Position numbers and translations under genes: made by a program. This document shows positions 28,327 through 35,334 of a stretch of DNA of 64,000 bases, in pieces. The stretch covers positions 1 through 64,000 of the forward strand of contig CAZQIV010000005.1 in NCBI GenBank assembly GCA_964593705.1, read 5' to 3'. The first letter of the stretch is position 1, and the number at the start of each line of letters is the position of its first letter. Under the pieces are notes generated by a model. It saw only the letters and a list, made by a program, of their open reading frames with translations, ran no database searches and was not told where the DNA came from. The stretch is from SABY01 sp964593705. GTDB taxonomy: Bacteria > Bacteroidota > Bacteroidia > Bacteroidales > 4484-276.

Positions 28327-28647
28327 TTGAAGAATAGAAAATATATACATTTTAAAGTTTTTGTCTTAGTGTTTGTTTTTATCAGCCCAATGCTGATAAA
28401 AACAACACACTTTTTATATATTCATCATGAACATTCTTCAATTCTCGATTCAAACAAATTGGCGTATTCTGAATATCATCCCGAATGCCCAATATGTGCC
28501 TATGAAGCGATAGATGAAATTGAAATTCAGAATACATTTACTCTCGCCAAGCCTGAATTCATATTCAGTTTATTACTTATTTATAACTATGTAATTGCCC
28601 ATATTCATCCATTATACACTTTTAACCTGCGTGCCCCCCCCTGTTAA
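28327..28647 (+). CDS. Small His/Cys-rich membrane-anchored protein before a TonB receptor
   Basis: 106 residues, TTG start (no ATG keeps the helix). One N-terminal helix, then FLYIHHEHSS and HPECPICAYE, then a second hydrophobic stretch and a terminal LRAPPC. Small proteins with an HHEH cluster, a CPIC motif and a C-terminal RAPP-like end often precede TonB receptor genes in Bacteroidota. The ligand set suggests binding of a transition metal or heme, but that is inference from residues. The ATG at 28390 would remove the first helix. Confidence 0.6.
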   Translation: MKNRKYIHFKVFVLVFVFISPMLIKTTHFLYIHHEHSSILDSNKLAYSEYHPECPICAYEAIDEIEIQNTFTLAKPEFIFSLLLIYNYVIAHIHPLYTFNLRAPPC

Positions 28648-28685
28648 TAATATTTTTTAAGAAATAGAAAAATATTATTAACAGG
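28640..28685. promoter_or_regulatory. Perfect 18-bp hairpin before the TonB receptor
   Basis: CCTGTTAATAATATTTTT (28640-28657) and its exact reverse complement (28668-28685) enclose a 10-base loop. It overlaps the stop codon of the small His/Cys-rich gene and ends 36 bases before the receptor's ATG. It may be an attenuator, an RNA-stability hairpin or an operator. It lacks a T run after the right arm. Confidence 0.6.
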
Positions 28686-28721
28686 TTGGTGATAAAATTC
28701 CAACCATAAAAATTTAAATTA

Positions 28722-30947
28722 ATGAAATTAAAATATTTATGGTCATTCATTATTATGTTTATAATGATTACCCAAATCAGTTTTGCTCAAAACAACATAA
28801 AAGGCAAAATAACCGATAAAACCAATAATCAGCCTTTGCCTTCTGCCAATGTTTATTTGCCAGAGCAACACAAAGGCACTTTAACAGATAATAGTGGCAA
28901 GTATAGTATGAATCATTTGCCCAAAGGGAAAATAAAGATTCAGTTTTCCTATATAGGTTATAAAACCATTATAAAAACCATTATTGTAAAAGATTCAGAA
29001 ATCATTCTTAATATTGAAATGGAACCATCGGTATTACAAGCCGAAGAAGTAGTGGTTTCAGGTGGGACATTTACTACTCAGCATCAAAATGCAATAAAGA
29101 TTGAAGTATTAAAAAGCAAAGATATAGCAGAAATTGGAACACCATCATTTACCGAAGCGATTGCTAATGTCCCAGGTGTTGATATGATATCAAAGGGGGT
29201 TGGAGTTGCAAAACCGGTAATTCGTGGCTTATCAATGACCAATATATTAATGCTGAACAATGGCGTAAAACTGGAGAATTTTCAATTTTCGGAGAACCAT
29301 CCCTTTCTTATCGATGAATTTGGAATTGATAGAATTGAAATTATAAAAGGACCGGCATCCCTACTCTACGGCTCTGATGCTGTGGGAGGAGTGATTAATG
29401 TGCTAAAAGAGAAACCAGCCCCCGTTGGAAGAATAATTGGTGATTTTAATGCCCAATACCATTCCAATACACAAGGTATAGTAAGTAATTTAGGAGTTAA
29501 AGGCAGCTCAGAAAACTTTTTTTGGGGCTTACGTGGCGGTCTAAAAAGCCATGCCGATTATTGCGATGGCAATGGAGATTATGTGCCCAATACCCGATTT
29601 AACGAAAAAAGTTTTAAAGCCAACGTAGGACTGATAAAATCCTTTGGACTGTTCCGATTATACTATGATTATAATCAACCCGATTTAGGAATGTGTGTAG
29701 GAGATGCCATTGATTTAACAACAGAAAATGGAAGAGAAAATAAAGTTTGGTATCAAGATTTAACCAATCATCTTATTTCAGCCAAAAACACTTTGTTCTT
29801 CGGGGAGTATAAGATAGATGTGAATGCCGCATACCAAATGAATAACAGGCGGTTACAAACCGACAATAATAAACCGGCTTTCGAAATGGTAGATATGGAT
29901 ATGAATACCTTCTCGTATGAAATAAAGACCTATTTGCCATCAGGAATTAATTCAGAATATATAATAGGATTGCAAGGAGCCAATAAAACCAATAGGAATC
30001 ATGATGCTCCAAACCATGTATTGCCCGATGCCGATGTAAACGATTTCTCAGTTTTTGGATTAGTACAACATACTTTTTTCGATAAACTAAAAACGCAAGC
30101 AGGAATAAGATACGATTTTCGCAAAATTTCTACAGTTGCCGAAACAAATAAAGACGCAATAGATAATGATTATGGAAATATAAGCGCTTCCGTAGGTGCT
30201 ACATACGAATTAAATAAACATATTTTATTGCGTGCCAATTTAGCTTCGGCACACCGGACTCCGAATATTGCAGAATTAACTCAAAATGGAATGCATGGTT
30301 CACGATACGAGCAGGGAAATCCCGATTTAAAATCACAGCGCAGTTACGAAGCTGATTTAAGTGCGCATTTTCACTCAAAATATATAATGGTCGATCTGGC
30401 AGGGTTTTATCATAGCATAAACAATTACATTTTTATAGCCCCAACCAATGATACCATTGCCGGTGGCGATAAGATTTATAGATATTCGCAAACCAATGCC
30501 GAAATATATGGAAGTGAACTTAGTGTGAATGTTTTACCGGTAGATTGGATAAATATTAAAACTACATATGCTTATTTGGTAGGAAAACAAGATGACGGAA
30601 GCCATCTGCCATTTATTCCACAAAACAAATTACGGGTTGAGTTTAAATTTCAAAAACAAAAAATAGCGTTTCTAAAAAATCCATTCGTAAAGTTGAGAGG
30701 CTTGTACGCAGCAAAGCAAAACAAACCCGCAATGTTCGAAACCAAATCAGATAGCTACTTTCTGTTAAATGCAGGAATTGGGGCAAATTTTAAATGGTCA
30801 AATCAATTGCTTGCCATTTCTATTCAGGCTAACAACTTATTAAACGAAACTTATATAGACCATTTATCTACCCTTAAAGGGATGGGATATTACAATATAG
30901 GCCGAAATATTAGCATAAACATAAGAATCCCGTTTGGGATAAAATAA
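28722..30947 (+). CDS. TonB-dependent receptor with carboxypeptidase-regulatory-like domain
   Basis: 741 residues. Signal peptide to about 22 (ISFAQ), a CarboxypepD_reg-like domain (KGKITDKTNNQPLPSANVYL, residues 27-110), then a plug (VPGVDMISKGVG, IKGPASLLYGSDAVGGVINVL) and a barrel with the AHRTPNIAELTQNGMHG element near 510 and terminal RIPFGIK. The phrase LTQNGMHG with LENFQFSENHPF resembles receptors of the metal (zinc/copper/heme) class. The upstream His/Cys-rich mini-protein suggests a metal or heme ligand. It belongs to the TetR-controlled unit. Confidence 0.9.
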   Translation: MKLKYLWSFIIMFIMITQISFAQNNIKGKITDKTNNQPLPSANVYLPEQHKGTLTDNSGKYSMNHLPKGKIKIQFSYIGYKTIIKTIIVKDSEIILNIEMEPSVLQAEEVVVSGGTFTTQHQNAIKIEVLKSKDIAEIGTPSFTEAIANVPGVDMISKGVGVAKPVIRGLSMTNILMLNNGVKLENFQFSENHPFLIDEFGIDRIEIIKGPASLLYGSDAVGGVINVLKEKPAPVGRIIGDFNAQYHSNTQGIVSNLGVKGSSENFFWGLRGGLKSHADYCDGNGDYVPNTRFNEKSFKANVGLIKSFGLFRLYYDYNQPDLGMCVGDAIDLTTENGRENKVWYQDLTNHLISAKNTLFFGEYKIDVNAAYQMNNRRLQTDNNKPAFEMVDMDMNTFSYEIKTYLPSGINSEYIIGLQGANKTNRNHDAPNHVLPDADVNDFSVFGLVQHTFFDKLKTQAGIRYDFRKISTVAETNKDAIDNDYGNISASVGATYELNKHILLRANLASAHRTPNIAELTQNGMHGSRYEQGNPDLKSQRSYEADLSAHFHSKYIMVDLAGFYHSINNYIFIAPTNDTIAGGDKIYRYSQTNAEIYGSELSVNVLPVDWINIKTTYAYLVGKQDDGSHLPFIPQNKLRVEFKFQKQKIAFLKNPFVKLRGLYAAKQNKPAMFETKSDSYFLLNAGIGANFKWSNQLLAISIQANNLLNETYIDHLSTLKGMGYYNIGRNISINIRIPFGIK

Positions 30948-30960
30948 ATAGTAAAAACAG

Positions 30961-30989
30961 GGTTCTGTCGTGCAAAACACGGCGGAACC
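30961..30989 (+). other. Intergenic hairpin between receptor and barrel genes
   Basis: GGTTCTGTCGTG (30961-30972) pairs with CACGGCGGAACC (30978-30989) with two G-U pairs around CAAAA. The following T run is short (TTT), so it is probably a weak terminator or processing hairpin. Confidence 0.5.
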
Positions 30990-31003
30990 TTTAAATATGA
31001 GAT

Positions 31004-32251
31004 ATGAAAACAAATAAAATTATAGGAATGGTTTTACTTATAATCATTGGTTTACCATTTGTAACAAGAGCACAGGAATTGAGCAAAATGAAACTTAATG
31101 GTTTCTTAGACACCTACCATGCCGTGCAAAGCAAAAGTCCAAACGATTTTATGAGTTCGCGTACACGCCTTCGTACAGAACTAAATATTAAAAAAGGCAA
31201 ATCATTTATGTTTGCATCTCTTAATGCTACTTATAACAGTATTCTGCCAGAACAAACTAAGATTGAACTAAGAGAAGCTTTTTTAGAGTATACCACCAAA
31301 AACTGGAATTTTAAAGCTGGGCGACAGATTGTTATTTGGGGTATATCCGATGGTTTAAGAATTACCGATGTAGTATCACCGATGGACATGACCGAATTTT
31401 TAGCTCGCGATTACGATGACATACGGATACCCGTAAATGCGATGAGAGTAAGATACCTAACTCAAAGTATGAGAGCCGAATTAATTTTTATTCCTGTTTC
31501 ATCATTTTTTATTGTTCCTTATCAGGAAGAAAATCCATGGTCGGTTTTTCCTTCAAATACAGGAACTTATTTTGATGTGAACATGGACAATACTCCAGAA
31601 AAGACTTTAAATAATAGCGAGTACGGTGGTCGTTTATCTTTCTTTTTGTCGGGTATTGATTTTAGTTTTTCAGCACTTCATACTTGGAGTAAAATGCCGG
31701 TTTTTAAGCGTCAATTATCAACAAATAGCGATACTGTATTTGTTGATGCACTGTACAATAGAATGGATATGCTTGGAGCGGATTTTTCGATGCCGATAGG
31801 ACAATTTGTAATTCGGGGAGAAGTTGCTGAATATTTAGGAGAAGTACAATCTCTCAATATGCAGGCTAACAGTAACACTTTAATAAAACGCAATACTACA
31901 AATTTTCTGTTAGGAGTAGATTGGTATCCCGGTAATGAATGGACTTTTACCACCCAATATTCTCATAAACTAATACCTGATTATGTTGACATAATAGAAA
32001 CAAAAGAGAACACAGTATTAGCAACTTTGGGCATTACCAAAAAGGTTTTACGAAGTACTTTAAACTTATCAACTTTCACTTATTTCGATATTACAAACAA
32101 TGGTTTCTTTAACCGAACAAGTGCTGATTACTCATTAACCGACGAGATTCATGTTATGTTGGGTTACGATTGGTTTAATGGCGATAAAGGAATGTTTGGA
32201 ATGTACAAAGATAATTCTGAAATATGGTTCAAGGCTAAGTATAGTTTTTAA
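31004..32251 (+). CDS. Outer-membrane beta-barrel (DUF1302/porin-like)
   Basis: 415 residues with a signal peptide (to TRAQ) and alternating beta-strands throughout, ending in an aromatic strand (EIWFKAKYSF). Near residue 105 is AGRQIVIWGISDGLRITDVVSPMDMTEF, the motif of DUF1302-like barrels (RQxxxWG, DxxxPxD). Such barrels are encoded beside MMPL and LolA-like genes, and here both are 3-6 kb upstream in the same orientation. I infer that it is the outer-membrane part of that lipid or hydrophobic-compound pathway. Its stop codon is 7 bases before promoter P2's dyad. Confidence 0.78.
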   Translation: MKTNKIIGMVLLIIIGLPFVTRAQELSKMKLNGFLDTYHAVQSKSPNDFMSSRTRLRTELNIKKGKSFMFASLNATYNSILPEQTKIELREAFLEYTTKNWNFKAGRQIVIWGISDGLRITDVVSPMDMTEFLARDYDDIRIPVNAMRVRYLTQSMRAELIFIPVSSFFIVPYQEENPWSVFPSNTGTYFDVNMDNTPEKTLNNSEYGGRLSFFLSGIDFSFSALHTWSKMPVFKRQLSTNSDTVFVDALYNRMDMLGADFSMPIGQFVIRGEVAEYLGEVQSLNMQANSNTLIKRNTTNFLLGVDWYPGNEWTFTTQYSHKLIPDYVDIIETKENTVLATLGITKKVLRSTLNLSTFTYFDITNNGFFNRTSADYSLTDEIHVMLGYDWFNGDKGMFGMYKDNSEIWFKAKYSF

Positions 32252-32258
32252 ACTTTCC

Positions 32259-32340
32259 ATCCCATATTCATGGGATACTCTCTCATACAAAATCATCGTT
32301 TTTAGCGATTGTGCCAATAAATAAAACAGGCCACCTTTGC
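32259..32340 (+). promoter_or_regulatory. Regulated promoter P2 (dyad + AAAATCA + -33/-7)
   Basis: ATCCCATATTCATGGGAT (32259-32276), AAAATCA (32289-32295), ATTG (32308-32311) and TTTGC (32336-32340). The layout equals P1 base for base, and the core between the elements shares further words such as AAACAG-CCAC just before TTTGCAC. It drives the heme-type cluster from 32373. Confidence 0.78.
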
Positions 32341-32372
32341 ACTCAAATTATTTAAATTAGACAAAGTATAAT

Positions 32373-33089
32373 ATGAAAGACTGGTTAAAATTAAAAGAGC
32401 AATTTGAAGTAAAGGATGTCCGCCAATTAAAAGGCAATTTTTTACCATCCCTAATCAAAAAGGCACAAAGCTTAGAAGTTGGAAAAGGTTTGTGTGTCAT
32501 ACAAAGTTTTGAGCCCATTCCTTTGTACTCGGCTTTGGCTGAAATGGGTTACGAATATGAAACAGATAAAGTATCGGAGACAGAATATCGGGTTTATTTT
32601 TACCGACTTACGAAAGTTGAACCCGATTATCCGGGCGGAATGGACATGCCTTTAAAACCCACCGCAATAGTAAACTTTAATACCATTGACCCAAAACTTG
32701 CCGATAACGTGGTTAATTTTTGGCAATATATCTGGGGGCAGGAAAACCCTGCCATTGATATGAAAACACGCCTTTTGCTTTCATTATCAAATGGAGTAGG
32801 TGCAGGAAGAATGCGACAGGCTGTTCGTGAATTTGTAAAAGCCTATTCAATTGGTGTTACCACTGCCGAGTTTGATGAGTTGTTTGCCATGTTTGCATGG
32901 AACCAGGGCGTTGGATATTTCGCTTCTGAAATTGGCCCATCGGCTCTGTTTGCAGCTTATAAATATATTAAAACCCAAGAAGAAAAAGGCAAAGAGCGCA
33001 GCGAGATTGTAAAAGAACTGTCAGCAAAATTTGGCGAGAAAAACCCTGATGTAGGTACCTTCTTTAAAAACAGCAATAAGGATGATTAA
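32373..33089 (+). CDS. DUF2249 + carboxymuconolactone-decarboxylase-like protein
   Basis: 238 residues. Residues 10-85 are a DUF2249 domain (KGLCVIQSFEPIPLYSALAEMGYEY). Residues 110-225 are a helical CMD/AhpD-like fold (TRLLLSLSNGVGAGRMRQAVREF, EFDELFAMFAWNQGVGYF) without the AhpD CxxC, so peroxidase chemistry is unlikely. DUF2249 and DUF1858 domains often accompany hemerythrin or nitrosative-stress genes. First gene after promoter P2; it overlaps the DUF1858 gene by 8 bases. Role unknown. Confidence 0.78.
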   Translation: MKDWLKLKEQFEVKDVRQLKGNFLPSLIKKAQSLEVGKGLCVIQSFEPIPLYSALAEMGYEYETDKVSETEYRVYFYRLTKVEPDYPGGMDMPLKPTAIVNFNTIDPKLADNVVNFWQYIWGQENPAIDMKTRLLLSLSNGVGAGRMRQAVREFVKAYSIGVTTAEFDELFAMFAWNQGVGYFASEIGPSALFAAYKYIKTQEEKGKERSEIVKELSAKFGEKNPDVGTFFKNSNKDD

Positions 33090-33327
33090 AGAAAACGATA
33101 AAATAGCCGACATCCTTACAAACTATCCTTTTCTGAAAGAGAAACTTATCAGTAGAAACCGCATTTTTAAAAATCTCAACAACCCTGTGGTTTTTAATAC
33201 AGTTGGAAAGTATGCAAGAATATGTGATGTGGCGAAAGTTTCGGGTGAGAAATTAGAAGATGTTTTGGCTTTTGTTAACAGCGAAATATCAAATTTTGAA
33301 AATATATCAATATGCAAAAAACAATAA
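33082..33327 (+). CDS. DUF1858 domain protein
   Basis: 81 residues consisting of one DUF1858 unit (IADILTNYPFLKEKLISRNRIFKNLNNPVVFNTVGKYARI is its core, recognisable by the NPVxxxTVGKxARI pattern). The helix that follows (DVAKVSGEKLEDVLAFVN) completes the domain. It overlaps its neighbours on both sides, which indicates coupled translation. The function is unknown; such domains recur next to hemerythrin and hybrid-cluster genes. Confidence 0.82.
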   Translation: MIKENDKIADILTNYPFLKEKLISRNRIFKNLNNPVVFNTVGKYARICDVAKVSGEKLEDVLAFVNSEISNFENISICKKQ

Positions 33328-33512
33328 ACCAAACCGAAAACGGAAAAATCTTTCGGTGTGCATCATGCAATAAAATCCATATCGAATACAAAAACCTGAA
33401 TATCCTTTTAAACAATACAGAATTACAGGAATTGAAAAGATTATTTTCAAAACCAATTATTTGCCAACCTAAAATGATATCTCATTTTAAATATACAATT
33501 CACAATAACTAA
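33312..33512 (+). CDS. Small zinc-ribbon-like protein (DUF6686-like)
   Basis: 66 residues with one CASC motif (FRCASCNKIHIEYKNLNILLNN), the pattern of small Bacteroidota DUF6686-type proteins (C-x2-C, then HxEYxNxxI). It overlaps the DUF1858 gene by 16 bases. The single Cys pair could share a metal with a partner. Function unknown; kept because the overlap and the conserved pattern make it a real gene. Confidence 0.65.
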   Translation: MQKTINQTENGKIFRCASCNKIHIEYKNLNILLNNTELQELKRLFSKPIICQPKMISHFKYTIHNN

Positions 33513-33525
33513 ATTCAGTATAATT

Positions 33526-34260
33526 ATGAAAAAAATAATGATGTTAAATATATTCAGCATTTTATTAATCGCCTTGGTATCGTGTAACAATCCTCAGGCA
33601 GATAAAAAAGACAGTTTTATTGAAGACAAAAACAGTACGGAACTTACCACCTACCAACAAGCAGGTGTCATTAATATTAAAGACCCGATGGCATCGATGG
33701 TTGGATACAGGCAACCGGGCAGTGATTTTTTTGAGATTTCGCTTGACGATGTCGGGAAATATTCAGGGCATGTGTGTGCAGGTATTGCTTCCGGGTTTAT
33801 GATGACCAAACAAGCATTGGAAGTACTCTATCCAAACGGTGATATTCCGGTACGGGGCAATATAAGGGTTGCGGCTTCGGCTGCCACCGACCAAATTGAT
33901 GTGGCATCGTACATAACAGGTGCTCGTGCACACTACGGACGTGATGAAGTAAACGCCAACGATTTGATTATTGACCCCGTACTGCAAGGCGAAAAAGGAA
34001 CACTTACCATGGTATTTAAACGAAAAGACAATGATAAAATGGTTAAAGCAGTTTTTAATAAGAATAAATTATTTGGCGCAGAAGCATTAAAAATGATGTT
34101 GCCCTTAAAAGAAAAAATTGAAACGGCTACGGCTAATGATGACGAAAAGAAACTATTTGCTGAAAAGGTTCAAACTATGGTAGCTCAATTAATTAACGAT
34201 TCACCTAAAGGAGCAATCATTATTTCGGTATGTACCGATTATGATTTTCCCAATAAATAA
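33526..34260 (+). CDS. FmdE-like lipoprotein
   Basis: 244 residues with a lipobox (ALVSC, Cys at about 20). The domain around residues 75-190 has GKYSGHVCAGIASGFMM, RGNIRVAA and ARAHYGRDEVN, the layout of formylmethanofuran-dehydrogenase subunit E (FmdE) proteins, with His/Cys at the usual metal-binding turn. Free-standing exported FmdE proteins occur beside metal or heme uptake genes. It is likely anchored in the periplasmic face and binds a metal or tetrapyrrole (inference). Confidence 0.72.
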   Translation: MKKIMMLNIFSILLIALVSCNNPQADKKDSFIEDKNSTELTTYQQAGVINIKDPMASMVGYRQPGSDFFEISLDDVGKYSGHVCAGIASGFMMTKQALEVLYPNGDIPVRGNIRVAASAATDQIDVASYITGARAHYGRDEVNANDLIIDPVLQGEKGTLTMVFKRKDNDKMVKAVFNKNKLFGAEALKMMLPLKEKIETATANDDEKKLFAEKVQTMVAQLINDSPKGAIIISVCTDYDFPNK

Positions 34261-34277
34261 ATCATAATCTTATAATC

Positions 34278-35168
34278 ATGAAAAAGATATTTTTTATACT
34301 ATTTGTGCTATTTTCTTTAAATACGATGGCACAAGAAAAAAATGCACTTTTAATAATTGCCCATGGTGCACCATCCCCTGCATGGAACAAACCAGTACTG
34401 GATATTGAAACACAGGTGAAAGATTTATTAAAGACAAAAGACATTACCGGATATGATGAGGTACGTGTTGCCCTTATGGAATTTACAAAACCCACTATTG
34501 CCGATGTAATCCACGATTTCGAAAAACAGGGAATCACCAGTGTTTATGCAATACCTTTGTTTATTGCACCTTCGGGTCATTCGCTTTTCGATATCCCGAC
34601 AATTTTAGGCTTATCGTACGATAAAGAAATGCTTGATGAACTGAAAGCCGAGAACATTGAAATTGTGGATACATATATTAAAATAACTGTCGGTCCATCG
34701 TTGGATTACGAAAATGTGATGAAAAACATTTTATTGGACAAAGTGAAAACGATGTCCGAATCCCCATCGGAAGAAGCCTTGGTAATACTGGCGCATGGTG
34801 ACGAAAATTTTATGCCCTTTTGGGAAGAGTTGGTGAATGAAACAGGAAATTATATTCTTGGAAAAACCGGTATTGAATATTTCGACAAAGGTTTTGTGGA
34901 AGTAGGTCAGTCGTTTGCCATCGATGGCGTTCATCCAATACTAAAAGCAAGCGAAGAAAAGGAGAAAGTAATTGTAATTGGCATGTATGTTTCGATGGGT
35001 GTAAAACAAATGGCTGAAAATTCGGCAATTGTTATGATGGGACACACCATGGAAACAAAGAAAATGTTTGAAGAAAAAAACATTGTTTTTGCTGAAAGCG
35101 GTTTATTGCCCGATGCCAGAATTAGCACATGGTTAGTTAAACGTGCCAATGAATGGATTGAGAAATAA
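34278..35168 (+). CDS. Secreted CbiX/CbiK-like chelatase
   Basis: 296 residues with a signal peptide (to NTMAQ), unusual for the mostly cytoplasmic class II chelatases. Two half-domains are visible: ALLIIAHGAPSPAWN (residues 23-37, catalytic His) and ALVILAHGDENFMPFW near 170, with EFTKPTIADVI and PSGHSLFDIP. This fits a sirohydrochlorin/heme-type chelatase exported to the periplasm, like the known periplasmic CbiK. In this cluster it may remove or insert iron in heme or handle another tetrapyrrole. Its place between the FmdE-like and HmuR-like genes resembles the place of HmuS in hmu operons, but HmuS is CobN-like and this is not. Confidence 0.78.
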   Translation: MKKIFFILFVLFSLNTMAQEKNALLIIAHGAPSPAWNKPVLDIETQVKDLLKTKDITGYDEVRVALMEFTKPTIADVIHDFEKQGITSVYAIPLFIAPSGHSLFDIPTILGLSYDKEMLDELKAENIEIVDTYIKITVGPSLDYENVMKNILLDKVKTMSESPSEEALVILAHGDENFMPFWEELVNETGNYILGKTGIEYFDKGFVEVGQSFAIDGVHPILKASEEKEKVIVIGMYVSMGVKQMAENSAIVMMGHTMETKKMFEEKNIVFAESGLLPDARISTWLVKRANEWIEK

Positions 35169-35187
35169 CATTGAAAAAACTTACAAC

Positions 35188-35334
35188 ATGAACCAAATAA
35201 CACATATTACCCAAACAGAAAGTAGTACAAGAATATTTTGCCTTGGCAAACCGTCATTTTTTATTGAAGATTGGAATAAATCGCTGAATAATATTGATAG
35301 TGAGAAAACAGGAAAAGACAAGAGTAATAAATGA
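35188..35334 (+). CDS. Small 48-aa protein overlapping the HmuR-like gene
   Basis: ATG at 35188, stop at 35332-35334 overlapping the receptor's ATG (ATGA). The peptide is hydrophilic, has no signal sequence, a single Cys (RIFCLGKPSFF) and a charged tail (TGKDKSNK). I do not recognise the family. The stop-start overlap makes translational coupling likely, so it is listed as a real small gene. Confidence 0.45.
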   Translation: MNQITHITQTESSTRIFCLGKPSFFIEDWNKSLNNIDSEKTGKDKSNK

